Of a stretch of 64,000 nt of DNA, positions 48,574 to 60,380 are shown piece after piece. The notes below the pieces were generated by a model. That model saw only the letters and a list, made by a program, of their open reading frames with translations. It did not search any database and had not been told where the DNA came from. Numbering within the stretch: position 1 is the stretch's first letter; each line of letters opens with the position of its first letter. The position numbers and the translations under genes are program-made. Source of the DNA: Mytilus californianus. Its lineage: Eukaryota > Mollusca > Bivalvia > Mytilida > Mytilidae. The DNA lies in contig NW_026262734.1 of assembly GCF_021869535.1 (NCBI RefSeq), forward strand, positions 95,299,285 through 95,363,284, written 5' to 3'.

Positions 48574-49234
48574 TCATTTATAGCTCTCCCTGAATCCTTA
48601 TCAGATTTATTGCATTTAAGGCTGCGCTTTTCGCGCATTAAATACGCTAAACCTTAAATGGCTTGCGAATATACAATAAAGCGTTCTTTAAATTCCCCCT
48701 TTATTTATATAACAGCTTTTTACTCCATAAAAACCTACGGAAATATTAGCATTCATGTTGCAATGCATGCTTTTTTCTACATTCATGCAAATTCATCATT
48801 TCTTTTAATTATGAATACGAATGTTAAGTTTCTCATTTTGAATTATAAAAACAACCATATCTCCGTCGTCTTTAAACAATGTTACCGTACCTTTAATATA
48901 TTCACTTGATGGTTTTGAGACCATGCAATATTTTGTGTATTTCACATACCAAAGATAACACGGATTTACAGTCTACATTCAATTTTCAAACACCAGATAC
49001 ACGTGTGTAATAAAAAATATAAAACTTTAATTTTCTTCTTTTGACAATTATACTGTACCTTATCAACAAAATAACTACACTATCATATTCAAATGAAGTT
49101 TTATTTCAAATTATATGAAATTGGATTTTAATTTCTTGTACTTGGAATTGCCATTCAATTGAAAAACATAAGATATTAAAAAAAACAGTTTTTTTGTCTT
49201 AACGTATATTATATCATATACTAATGTTTTACAG

Positions 49235-49628
49235 GAATACTGGCTGCAAAGATTTCCACCACAAAACACATAATCGAATTTGTTAGCAAAACTGACACCA
49301 TTCTGTCTTGCACATTTAGCCCTCGACAAGACCAGGCTTTAATTAGCGTAGCAATCATTGCCAAGCAAAACTCGCATAATTTTGAAAATGAAACGCCGAT
49401 TGCAGTATTTAAACCTCAGAAAGCTGCAAAGCTAACCACACCAGGAGACTATCTTTTGGGTAGAGTGACCCTATCAAACATAACATATTTGTCGACTAAT
49501 GCAACAATACGATTTGACAAATTGGAATGCATAGATGAAAAGGAATATAAGTGCATATATAACATTTTTGACAACAATGGTGCTGTACATAAAGAGAAGT
49601 CTAAAACAAACCAGGATATTGATAACAG
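49235..49628 (+). CDS. IgSF gene exon 2: V-type Ig domain
   Basis: Acceptor GTTTTACAG; donor CAG/GTAATT. Begins in phase 1 (fits exon 1) with ILAAKISTTKHIIEFVSK. One domain: Cys of strand B in TDTILSCTFSP, strand F Cys in EKEYKCIYNIF, an extra Cys in KLECIDE, and several possible N-glycosylation sites (NETP, NITY, NATI). The strand C Trp typical of Ig folds is absent (ISVAIIAKQ). It ends in phase 2, which does not match the phase-1 start of the exon at 53,201. Either an unseen exon lies between, another splice site is used, or an indel is present. Without splicing, the frame stops two codons into the intron. Confidence 0.75.
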
Positions 49629-49861
49629 GTAATTTAGTTTTTCATAACATACTGCATACATTCCCGGATGACATCTTGGACTTTTCAAATTATTTTTTAT
49701 TATCGATGTTAGTCATCAGCAGTATGGAACTGATAAGCTAGTTTAGACGTGGATTTACTCTGAAGCTTTGTAAATAACGATATCGAAATTAGCTAACAAG
49801 ATATACAGAAAAGAATGAAATTAGTTACATTATACTCATCAAAGATACAAGGCTTAAAATT

Positions 49862-49970
49862 TGTATGATAGACGCGCGTTTTGTTTGCAAAAGACCCACA
49901 AGTGACGTTCGAATCCAAAAAGTTAAAAAGGCTAAATGCAGTACGAAGTTGAAAAGCATTAAGGAACCAA
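49862..49970 (-). repeat. Fragment of the 0.55-kb dispersed repeat
   Basis: Inverse match to the GACGAAACGCGCGTCT portion of 28,945-29,482, in IgSF intron 2. Confidence 0.5.
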
Positions 49971-50277
49971 AATTTCGAGAGGTTTCACTAAATAAAGCTT
50001 ATGTAATCTAATCCTGGGGTAGAAAGTCTAGTATTCTGAAAAAAAGTTTTATAAACAGTAAATTTATTATTATGCCCATATAAATGATATGTCATGCCAA
50101 CACAGAAGTGCTGACCACTGGGCTGGTGATATTCGAAAGGAGGGAACGTTCACCAGTAGTTGATTGGTCATGAAATGTTCTTTAAAAACTCCATACAGTT
50201 TTACCATGGTTGTACCGAATTTTTATAGCTAGCAAATTGATAAAGATTCCAATGTCATCCTTGAATTAGACTTATAA

Positions 50278-50415
50278 AAAGGGGCGAAAGATACCAGAGG
50301 GACATGCATACTCATGATTTTTTGATTGAGTTAAGCCTTCCGATATCATCTGTAAAACGGTTATTCCATAACGGTCAACCAACTCGTGATGGCGTCCGTA
50401 AAATATGTTGTTCTT
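50278..50415 (-). pseudogene. Short Penelope-like retroelement fragment
   Basis: Minus strand: FYGRHHELVDRYGITVLQMI, the C-terminal end also seen in the copies at 27 and 34 kb, followed by the last bases of the tail (GTATCTTTCGCCCC). The middle of the tail is deleted. Confidence 0.65.
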
Positions 50416-51038
50416 TGGTGAATATTTTTCAAAAATGTAAGAACAAACATATATCAAACAATGCATTGAGTAGATATCAATCCGTTCGTCGTTAAAGTTG
50501 ATCGTCAGTAATGATCGACGACAACAGAGGAAAAAGTTCATTATTCATTGTTTGATGAATTTTGTCTTATCATTTGAGAGATCCTTCGAGTTAAAAAAAA
50601 AAATTAAAGGAGTAGGTTCGATACGGCCCTAAAATGGCCCTTTGTTTGCTTAATATAACAATGAATCATAGCTAACTAGTGACAAGAAAGGAAATTTACG
50701 TACCTGTGTTTTATTCATGAGGACACAAATAGTACTCATTTTGATTTATCACGAAAAAATCATTAAGAATTGGAAAATTTCCATTGATTATTGGACAGAA
50801 AACATAGAGCGCATACGTCGACAAAAAAGATCTTTTAAAATATTGTTTGTAAAGACATTTTACATGACGAACTTGAATATGAAGTTTGTCGACGACTGCG
50901 CTTCGGGTTTCCTAGTCATACAATTGGTTGAAATCCGGCCTATTATGTCAAATATCGCCAAATCTCTCATCCTGACCTATTACGGATTTAAAAATCAACG
51001 CTTTAGAATAAAACTGTGACACACATATTATATTTTAA

Positions 51039-51752
51039 GTCCCGGTCACACCTTACCGGATAGCGCGAAAGGACGTCTGACGGATTACTTTTTTTTTCAA
51101 TCTGTTCATGTCCGTTAGACGTCCGCACTTATCTGTTAGACGTCCGTTTTATCCGTCGACGTCTGTTTTGTCCGGTGGAAAATTTTGAGCATGTCCAAAA
51201 CTTGGAACGGACGTCCAACGGATGGAGTGTCCGTTGAACGTCCGGTAGGCATCCGTTTGTTACGGTACACGTCCGTTCTATTTCTGTTTTCTTTCCGTTT
51301 CTTTTCCGTTATACATCCGTTGGAGGTCCGGTAGAGCAATCCACCAACTGACTTCTACCGGACGTATAATGGATAAAACGGATGATGCACCGATGTGAAA
51401 AGAACATGAACGGAAGGATAACGAATAAAACGGATGTGTATCCAATGTAAAACGAATAAATTCCAATGTCATCTTCATTGACACCTTAAATTTTTCGCTT
51501 TTCTTGTTCATCTGTTTTATCCGGCACGCTTCCGTTAGGTGTCCGTTTTATGCGGTACTCGTCCGCTGGATAAACGTTCGACATCCATTCTGTCCGGTAC
51601 GTTTCCGTTTCTCGTATGTTGTATATCCTGTGTGCGTTAGGCATTCGTTACGCATGTTTTATTTGATCAGTACGACAACGTATTCGCAACGGAAAACTTC
51701 ATTTTATACGTTCGGCGTCCGTTCGAGCTATCGGATAAGGTGTGACATTAGC
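51039..51752. mobile_element. 714-base TTAA-flanked MITE with GTCCGTT internal repeats
   Basis: Flanked by TTAA on both sides (51,035-51,038 and 51,753-51,756). The inverted ends share GTCACACCTTA followed by CCGGATAGC or CCGATAGC, offset by six or seven bases from the TTAA. The inside is full of ACGTCCGTT / AACGGACG variants on both strands. A TTAA duplication suggests a piggyBac-type mobiliser; this is inference from the target site alone. Weak frames inside are by-products. In IgSF intron 2. Confidence 0.6.
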
Positions 51753-51759
51753 TTAACAT

Positions 51760-53200
51760 TCACACACGTCTTTAAGTTAACTAAACTCATTGTTTATCTT
51801 GTTACATTGAACTTATTATTCGAGGCCAAATATGATCCTAACCGAACGTACTCCTCTGATGTGCATTACCATTTAAGGAACTCTACCATAAGGAAAGTAA
51901 TATTATGAGAATACTCATAAATATCTTTTTTAAACAGTCTTCTATATCAAATCAGACGCCCCGATATTCAGCTAACAGTATTACTTCATTTACTCTTTTT
52001 AAAGAAAATAAACTAGTACGTTATTAGAGATCTGTCAGCATATGCTATATTTAGAAAAAAACCAACAAATTCACCGATCTGCATGTTTCCAAACAAGTAT
52101 CTGGTGTCAAAGTCATTTTTTTCATTTCATGTGGGTCAATATTCGTAATTGTTTCTCCATAGGCGGTATTGGTAACGTTTTCTTTTGTAGCTCAGTCCAT
52201 ATCGTAAACTTGGATATGTATGATGGCTCGTTTCGAAGCTGAGACATTTTCATATATGTGATTAAATTTTCGGGGTACGAAGTGAGATTACTTTTTCCGT
52301 AAATTAGCATACCCCGAAAATCCTTTTGTGATGCGGCTCCTCGTAGTAAAAATCTCTTTTTTAACACAATAATTTCTTTGAAAATTTAATACTTTGAACA
52401 CCTGGATAGTTCCATAGTTTTTACACATTTATTCTATGTTCCTCTACTTTCCAAATCAACACAAATGGTTAAGCTCAGTCACTGGGAAAAAATAGCAACA
52501 TGTCCAATATCAATACACAGAGATTTTTTGTTTACACACAACTTTTGAGTTCCTCATTTTGAGGCGCATTAGGGATATTGACCCAAGTAGCAGCTCTCAA
52601 ATACGTCTCAAAAGAAAAAAAAATAACCATAGTCCTGTCATAGATAATCAAAAACGTGACTCATACAAATATCTTTATATCTATTTGTCAGAAAACAGAT
52701 TATTATCAAGAATTAGGACTGGTATGACGAATACGAAAATCAATGTTTTCATATCGACAAAGGCATTATTCAGTATGCGTATTTCATAATGACCCTTATT
52801 CGTGTTATCCGTTAACTACTTATGATTTATTTTCAGGAATTTGTTTTACATTTTATTTACGATTAAAAGAACTAGCTGCACTTATTTATCAATCGTGTTT
52901 AAATATGTTTGCTGAATATATAAAGGTAAACTTAGTCTTATTTGGTGCACAACCAATTTTGTCTATAATCTTTACCCCCCCCCCCCCCTCCACCCCACCT
53001 TTTTTGTTAACTTCCTTCAAGTACTAAAGAAAAACAAACGTATTAAAAACTCAAAATGCAATAAAAATGGTTCTTAGGTATTTAAAAGAGCATGAGAATA
53101 ATATCAAGAACTTTGTTTTGTAGGCATTTGAACTTTGGGTGATTTCAATAGTAAAGTGTTTTTACTCAGTAATTTATTTGATTGATAAAATCTATTTCAG
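51760..53200. other. IgSF intron 2, remainder
   Basis: Contains a C homopolymer at about 52,976-52,989. An acceptor-like TTTTCTTTTGTAG at 52,189 is followed by 17 open codons (SSVHIVNLDMYDGSFRS). This could be the missing exon between 49,628 and 53,201, but its end phase does not solve the mismatch. Confidence 0.3.
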
Positions 53201-53695
53201 TCTCTTCTGCTAAGCCTGATAGCATTTCGAGCACCATAGTTTCATCAACACAAGCTGAATATCAAGGAACTATTTCGCATAAATTTCTTCGTGACCCTTA
53301 CAACTCTTCTTGGAGTACTAAACAAAATACTATTATAACTAATCGACCACTTCTAGTTGACACAATAACAACCAGAAAACTGCGTGCCGATCCAAAGCCT
53401 TCACTTTTTCTCCGTGAAGGAGACACAGTGATGTTTACTTGTTCGGGTAACATTGGAAAGCCTCCTGGTAAATTTATTTGGCAGAAAATCTCACCACTAC
53501 AAAAAACATCTACAATCTATTACGCTGACACTACAGTAAAAGAGGAGATAACTACAATATGTTCGTTGAAAGGCACAAGAAACCTTACAGTTCAGATATC
53601 TGCAGACGATTTGAATGCAAAAATCCGCTGTTTGGAAGAATCACAAACAGATATTCCTGGGATGTTTATAGAAACTGGTTCATTTGATGTACAAT
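53201..53695 (+). CDS. IgSF gene exon 3: Ser/Thr-rich linker plus Ig domain
   Basis: Acceptor CTATTTCAG; donor AAT/GTGAGT. Exactly 165 codons, phase 1 to phase 1. Residues 1-65 are a Ser/Thr-rich spacer (SAKPDSISSTIVSSTQAEYQ), probably extended and O-glycosylated. Residues 66-165 are an Ig fold with the canonical Cys-Trp-Cys: GDTVMFTCSGNIG, GKFIWQKIS and AKIRCLEES. The domain type is I or C2. It joins in phase to the exon at 60,105 across a 6.4-kb intron, the split codon being TTT. An extracellular or membrane protein is implied. Confidence 0.85.
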
Positions 53696-53699
53696 GTGA

Positions 53700-56225
53700 G
53701 TATGATCTTGTCTCTACTTCTCTTAATTACAAGCAATTGTTCTACATGTAAAGTGAAAAGGAATTGATGAACTTATATCCCAGTTTCGCTGTTCTTAGAT
53801 TTTTTAAGTTTTTTAATGTTTATTGGGCTACATGTACGTCTTGGCCGATTTATTAATTGCGTACTATTTAATAAAAAAAAATTTGTTAATATCGATGGAC
53901 TTACACATAATCACATTTAAATACTCTAACGATACAAGTGATGCTAAATTGAAAACGTTTTTTTCGGTAATATTTTAAACACTGATGAACTTATATTCAA
54001 AACCACATTTATTTGTGGCGAAAAGCGACAGGGAGTTCCAAAGACTTTATACTATTGATGATCCTTTTATCTGTTATTCTTTATTGTTATCATGTTTTAT
54101 ATTTTTACAAATTTCTTCAGATTTGACACAAACACTTGAATGATATCATACTCAATCAAGTATGTTTTACATATACAATGTACTTCGTTTTAAAGTACTG
54201 ATGTGTTTAAAGGATCGTATTACTTTCTTGTGTAAGTGCATACAGTAACAACTTCGAATAAAACTAGATATAAAACATACATTTTAATAACTGCGCAATC
54301 AAACTTCAACATTTTGTTCTCTTAAAAATATTTTCAAGTCATTAGTGCGTTTGAACCTATCAGTTTTCAAACAGTGGTCAACCAAGTATGTTGTTTTTTA
54401 CATCTTTCTATGGGAATCATACAGCAGCCTCTAAGAAAATTAGACATGTTTGACCATACCGAACATTGCACTAAGGAATTACTGTTTTTTTGTGTTAAAG
54501 AATCAAAAACCAAAAGCTGAAAAGGTAAGAATTAACATTCATACATCAAATCGTTAAAAAAAATTTAACTGAGCAGGTTACTAATGACTCTTGGCATCAT
54601 TTATCTAAAAACTTGGAAATTTTGTCAAAATTCAAATGGAACAAAATGGATTGAATGATTAAGTTATAATGTTTCCGTGCATAGCGATATATTGTACTTA
54701 AACAGTATATATGTTTTCATATGCATCGGTAATATTATAGAAAATATTATCTGAATAACCACGCAAGCTTATACTAACATATGCTACATTAACACAAAAT
54801 TAGTTTTAAATGGTGACATGCTGCCATTTTTGTAAATACATTGAATTCACACGATGACAAGTAGGATTTTAGTCTTAGGGAAGGAAACCAACGTTACGCA
54901 TTACAAAGTTAATACATCAAGTTATCCCAAAGGGTTACCATCCCATCCCATCCCATGCCATTTCTATTACACATTTTGACAGTAATGGGTGTTCCTATTG
55001 AGAACATGTGCGAAAGATAAACAATGATATATCCCTACTAGTGTTTTCGACCGTTAACCGAATATTTAATATGCTCTAGATCTTCAATGCAATGGTGAAC
55101 AAGACTTTGGCAGTTGATGCAAGAACCTCCACCGTTTTTTTTTAATAAAAGAGAAATTAATCCTTAAAATCCATGTTGATACGTTGTCTGATTTATATTG
55201 CGTTTTGTTTTAAAGGTCTTTGTATTATCTAATAAAAACAAATGTCCTTTATTATAAATCAAGTAATCGAAAATGTATTCTTTCCATAAAACACAAAAAT
55301 GTATGATCTAAATATTGACAATTTCCGGTCTTTTCCGATTCATATTCGATTTACCTGGCACAGTTTAAACTGTTAACCTTGACTTTTTCAACAACCTTTG
55401 AGTTCAAAAATTGATAACCAAATGACTTTAATACCTCGAGCCTAAATCTACGAACTGAAAACACACTGTCGTTGAAACAAATCGGATTAAAAAACCTTTT
55501 CGGGTCTTTGTCCACTCATACTACATCTTTCGTCAAAGAAACTCCCTTCCCCATGTTACTTAAAGCATCTTTTATGGAATGTTTTATTGTGACTGTTTTG
55601 CTGAGTGTGAATTCGCATTGCTATAAGACGAGTCACTGTATTTTTCTATCCAAAATTCGTGTATTTAGTTTTGATGTTATATTCGTTATTGTTAAATGTC
55701 TTATCGTTTGTAGTTGTAATTCTTACTTTTGTCTGTTCTAGTCGTGTTTGAGGGTAAAGATAATTTATCACCCAGTTCATTTATAAAATTTTAGTTTGGG
55801 TCAACTAAACTTACACTATGAATTTGGTTTTCAGTTTGATTTAGAAGAAATACTGACATAGCTAGATAATACAATTAATTATCTAATTACTTACACAATT
55901 TTATATAAATACGTATTGTAATGTTCATTGTTATTAAATACATGTAATATCACTTACAAACCTAATCTCGAACTCTATCCTATTTTTTAGAAATTTTTAG
56001 AAATTTTCCTTTGACGTCACTTTTGTGCGTCGATCTATTCGGCTGACATACAATGCGTTGTTCGGCTGTGCTGTGTTTATGTGCTGACCTAGGTTGTTTT
56101 ACGTATTCGTTTTTATTCTGTAGTTAGTCACCACTTCGGTGTTAACATGTATCATGTGTATATCAATTATATGGTCATTTTTATAAATTTACTGTTTGCA
56201 AAAGTATGAAATATTCTATATACCA
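53700..56225. other. IgSF intron 3, first part; no gene seen
   Basis: AT-rich, with a small CATCC run at 54,940-54,957. The open frame at 55,472-55,741 has no motif or splice support. Confidence 0.4.
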
Positions 56226-56227
56226 AG

Positions 56228-56798
56228 GATTTTCTTATCCCAGACAGATAACCGTAGCCATATTTGGCTCAACTTTTTGGAATTTTGGGTCATCAATGCT
56301 CTTCATCTTGGTTTGGCTTTCTTTGCTATTTTGACCTGAGCGTCACTGATGAGTTTTATGTAGACGAAACACGCGTCTGGCCTGGTACCTTTAATAACTA
56401 TTAGCTTGTCGTAATATTCTATTCAATTGTTGATTTGTGTGTTTCTCTGTCCTTTATGTTCTTCCATTTATTTGTAGTGTAGTCCTGTCATGTAATGTTG
56501 TAATTTTAGTGTTATATTTAACATTGCCATTAAAGTGGGAGGTTTGGCTAGCCAAAAAAACCAGGTCCAACCCACCATTTTTTTCTTAAAATGTTCTGTA
56601 CCAAATCAGGAAAATGGCTATTGTTATCTTATAGTTCGTTTCTGTTTGTGTTGCATTTTAGTGTTTCTGTTGGGTCGTTGTTCTCCCCCCTCCCCTATAT
56701 TTGATGTGTTTCCCTCAGTTTTAGTTTGTAACCCGGATTTGTTTTTTTCTTAATCGATTTATGAATTTCGAACAGCAGTATAATACTGTTGCCTTTAT
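56228..56798 (+). repeat. Dispersed repeat, 0.55-kb type, copy 2
   Basis: Same order of blocks as 28,945-29,482 (GAGCGTCACTGATGAGTTTT, AGACGAAACACGCGTCTGGC, GGCTAGCC, CTTAATCGATTTATGAATTT). Same strand as copy 1. Confidence 0.65.
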
Positions 56799-57189
56799 TT
56801 ATGTTGAACAGGAACTCAGACAGGGTATATACAGTGACTATCACTACTAACGGTCCAAGTTCCCTCCTTTTATTACGGATTACTCCTGCGTAAATGCATT
56901 ATCCAGTACCAGATATTTCTTCAAAGTTCACCTGCAGTATATATATTCAGTACATATTTCTGTGTTTATACTTTAATGCATTAATTATTCAGCTTGCATA
57001 TTTATTGCTTCTGTGCTAGAATTAGTTTTGGAATAATGTATTTACTGATTGTATGTAAGTGATTTTTTTATGTGTTTGACAACCAGATATATTGATAAAC
57101 CCAACCTTTTATTTTTCCGCATACGTGAAACATTTTCCCCCGTATATGCAATATTTTATAATTATACTATCAGCCACCTATTTTGTATT

Positions 57190-57470
57190 TGATGTGTGAA
57201 TAGATTTGATTTGATTTGATTTTTGGTGTTTTAACGCCACTTTTAAGCACCGCTTTTGGGCTATTTCGTGGCGGCCAGTTTTTATTGGTGGAGGAAGCCG
57301 GAGTGCCTGGAGAAAACCACAGACCTTCGAAAGGAAAACTGACAATCCTAATCAATTAAGATTGGAGTCGAGTGCACCCGCAAGAGCGGGGTTCGAACTC
57401 ACAAACTCAGTGTTGACTGGCTAGTGATTACAGTAGTAACTACTTAGACCACTCGGCCACCGAGGCCCCT
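57190..57470 (-). mobile_element. tRNA-derived SINE, best-preserved copy
   Basis: Minus strand: GGGGCCTCGGTGGCCGAGTG (A box), GTGAGTTCGAACCCCGC (B box), then CAGTTTTCCTTTCGAAGGTC, CTCCGGCTTCCTCCACCAAT and CTGGCCGCCACGAAATAGCC. The 3' end is a run of ATCAA units (57,195-57,222). The GC-rich central block resembles conserved central domains shared among metazoan SINEs, but which one is not certain. In IgSF intron 3. Confidence 0.85.
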
Positions 57471-57589
57471 ACGAACCATAGAAGGACACTCGTTATATTT
57501 GAGACTTTGTGAGCCTTTGAAATTCGTCAAATGTTTTGTAGATTAATGTTACGTCACATACATCTTGTAGCTTTCATTGTGATTCACGT

Positions 57590-57850
57590 TATTGAGAAAC
57601 AAAAACGTTTTTTATCCATTGTGAATTTGTCATTTCTATGTAGCAACATGCATGCAGCATATGTATGTGGTGTATAAATCTCCAAGTTGCTTGCTCTCTC
57701 GATCACGAATTTCTTGATAGAGGTTTTAATGCTAAGAAGACAGCCAGCGAACTGAGGGAATTTAAAGGTTACGGTGTAGTCATTCCTTCAACGTTGTTTC
57801 TGGCAAATGCATGGCATGATAGACAGTTATAAAACATTTGTGTCTCAAAA
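57590..57850 (+). pseudogene. Divergent Penelope-like reverse transcriptase shard
   Basis: Frame-shifted plus-strand pieces resembling the segment in the other copies: IVNLSFLCSNMHAAYV, then a KLLALSITNFLIEVLM-like region in place of YHDFLDRGLLL. Older than the other copies. Confidence 0.45.
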
Positions 57851-57899
57851 GATGTAATCAGCATCTTCAAAACGATTTGATGGCTTGTGGTTAAAAGTA

Positions 57900-57985
57900 A
57901 CATTTACAGGACCTTTTTCTGCACCAGATGCACATTTCGGCAATAAATGTCTCTTTAGTGATGCTCGAGGCCAAACTAATTGAAA
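57900..57985 (+). repeat. Dispersed mussel repeat fragment
   Basis: Contains CTGCACCAGATGCACATTTC and ATGTCTCTTTAGTGATGCTC, motifs common in mussel sequence by recollection. A weak relative lies at 31,790-31,850. Confidence 0.4.
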
Positions 57986-58264
57986 TTCCAAAGCGTTTTA
58001 AGAATATGAAGGGCAATTATGACACAAAAGTATAGCTAAAGTTGGTTAAAATGGTGATATATATATTCGATATACATGTATATACATGGCAAGAATTATC
58101 ATATGTTTTCATTAAATTTTATTTAAAGTGATGTGAAATTTTTACATGTCTCCCAAAAATTTGCCGAAAGTAGAATTTCTATCACTTTTAGTGATAACTT
58201 TTCTGAAATCATTTAAACAATTTTCTTGAGAATCAGATCAAAATCAACCGCTTATTCTTAATAT

Positions 58265-58775
58265 TAAGTGTTGAATAATTCAAAGCAGTACAATTTTTTT
58301 TACTCCAAGTCACATATGCATCGGTCGTTATTCAAACAACGTATTCAAGTTTCGGTTTTAAATGTTTTCAATTTTGTATTTGATTTGCCATTTAAGGATC
58401 TTGATTGGAGAGTCATTGATACGTTTATACAAAACGACAAAGCAGTAGTTTACCTAAATTTTAATCCCAGAAATTGATTAAGAATACAATTGAGGGTATC
58501 AAACAATTACATAGTGAATTGAATTTGATCTAATATATGCGAGACCCGGTTCGTCTACAAGGTAAGCGTCTCCTGATGTGTATGCCTCCACTGGAGGGCA
58601 AATATTGACTCAGTCAAAATGTCATAATTGCGAAAAGAACACAATAGGTAAGCTCAATATTGAAAAGTTCGCGTTCGACGACTTGAATTCGTTAAATTGC
58701 TTCAGAAAGTTCACATGGTTCATGGAAGAGAAATATTGGTTAGCATTTCTGAACCATGGCCGGAATAGATTTTAA
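58265..58775 (+). other. Two adjacent open stretches of uncertain nature
   Basis: 58,300-58,477 and 58,578-58,775 read as plausible protein (NFVFDLPFKDLDWRVIDTFI; KFAFDDLNSLNCFRKFTWFM) in different frames. No domain is recognised and splice support is weak. They may be fragments of one decayed coding sequence. Confidence 0.2.
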
Positions 58776-58824
58776 AATATGGACCGTCAAATAGAAAATA
58801 GCAAACAACTATTTAAAAATCAAT

Positions 58825-58995
58825 CCTGATGTTAATATCAACTTACTTTGAAGGATTTATAACTCTTCTGATATTTTAAAAGAATCTAAACAAAATTTTA
58901 AACTATGACCGGAATAGTTGTGATGTTCATATCAATATACTTTCAAGGCTTTTTTACTCTTCTGCTATCTTAAAAGGATTGTATTGCTCAATAGC
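58825..58995. repeat. Imperfect direct repeat, two units of about 90 bases
   Basis: GATGTTAATATCAACTTACT...ACTCTTCTGATATTTTAAAA recurs 92 bases on as GATGTTCATATCAATATACT...ACTCTTCTGCTATCTTAAAA. Confidence 0.55.
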
Positions 58996-59146
58996 TTTCA
59001 AATAAGGGAAAATAACACGAATCAAAATGTGAAAAAACACTCCATATAGTATGTTATTACCTAAGCACCATTACGGGCGATAAGTGATACTAGCAGAACT
59101 GGATATGATTCTTACTCTAGAGCACCTTAGAACATTCCTGGTTTTT

Positions 59147-59842
59147 ATACGCCCGTCAAATTTTTGACGGGACGTATTATGGTATACAAATGTCCGGCGT
59201 CCGTCCGTCTGTCTGTCCGTCTTTCTGTCCGTCTGTCTATCTGTCCGTCTGTCTGTCCGGCGTAAACATGTCGCACCGTAACTTGAGAATGACTTATCCA
59301 AATTTCATGAAACTTAACATAGTTGTTTCTTATGATGGTCAAACGATCTGTATACTTTTTGGTGAAAATAAGATTAACAATTTTTGAGTTACGGGACTTA
59401 GTAACTAAAACAGGTGTGTGTTTTTTTTACATGTCGCGCCGTATCTCAAAAACAATTTATGATTATTGCTTAAAAGTTTACACACTTCTTAGTTATATTA
59501 ATCTAAAGATCTGTATACTTTTTGGTTTTGATTCAAAATTTTATTTTTGAGATATTGATTTTTCTTTTAAAAGGGGGGGTTTTCACATGTCGCGCCGTAT
59601 CTCAAAAACGATTTATGATTATTGCTTAAAATTTTACACACTTCTTAGTTATATTAATCTAAAGATCTGTATACTTTTTGGTTTTGATTCAAAATTTTAT
59701 TTTAGAGATATTGAGTTTTTTGTAAAAAAAAAAGGGGGTTTTAGCATGTCACGCCGTATGTCAGAAACTATTTATGCTTATTGCATAAGAATTCACACAC
59801 AAGACGACGGGCGTATCATGCGCTCATGGCGCAGCTGTTTAT
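59147..59842 (+). mobile_element. pearl/HINE-like element with about 157-base tandem units
   Basis: Starts TATACGCCCGTCAAATTTTT with a hairpin (CCCGTCAAA...TTTGACGGG), then ACGTATTATGGTATACAAAT and a GTCCGTCT microsatellite. The core has about three and a half units starting at an ACATGTCGC motif. Two of them (59,429-59,586 and 59,587-59,743) are almost identical over 157 bases. It ends GGGCGTATCATGCGCTCATG and GCGCAGCTGTTTAT, with a hairpin. This matches the bivalve pearl layout; the assignment to non-autonomous Helentrons is from family knowledge. In IgSF intron 3. Confidence 0.7.
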
Positions 59843-60104
59843 TTGAAAGGGTTCATGCTTCCTTTCATTTCTCTGTGTAGTGTTTTATAGACTGTCGTTT
59901 GTTACTTCTGTCTTGTGTGAACAAGGTTTTGACGGTTTTCCTTCTGAATATTTATCGTCTATTTGGCGTCTTTTGCCACTACTTTTGTATTTGTCTGTGT
60001 ATGTAAAATGTAATATAAAATGCTTTAAAATCGACCTCTAATATTCCTTGTACTTAACGTAATGTGGTAAAGTAAGTTATTATCTCAGATTTTTCAACTT
60101 GCAG

Positions 60105-60380
60105 TTCCCGTTAAACTTGTTAACATTAAAAAGCAGCCTGATCAAACACAATATGACAGAATGCTGGACAATATAACATTAACTTGTAAAGGAAGTGGAA
60201 ATCCTGAACCGACATACGTATGGTTTAAAAAGGATAACAAGAGAAAAATACTTTCAAGAACAAATCTTTATGTTATTGATGATGTTATACGAAATGACAG
60301 TGGAGTATACATCTGTGAAGCTTACAACATTATAGACAACGTAGAGTACAGAACGAATTTCTCAGTGGACATTGATATAG
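60105..60380 (+). CDS. IgSF gene exon 4: C2/I-type Ig domain
   Basis: Acceptor CAACTTGCAG; donor ATAG/GTGAGT. Exactly 92 codons, phase 1 to phase 1, as usual for Ig-domain exons. Contains PVKLVNIKKQPDQTQYDRML, NITLTCKGSGNPEPTYVWFK (strand B Cys, strand C Trp) and RNDSGVYICEAYNI (the DSGxYxC motif), ending in FSVDID. All canonical Ig residues are present. A further exon must follow; none was identified before 64,000, so a membrane anchor or more Ig domains lie beyond. Confidence 0.9.

Noticed and set aside
51136..51908. Open frames in the TTAA-flanked element
   Set aside because: They are built from the GTCCGTT repeats on both strands, with no domain and no splice support.
59071..59387. Asp/Arg/Thr- and Cys/Pro/Ser-repeat frames
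   Set aside because: They are shadows of a GTCCGTCT microsatellite within the pearl-like element.
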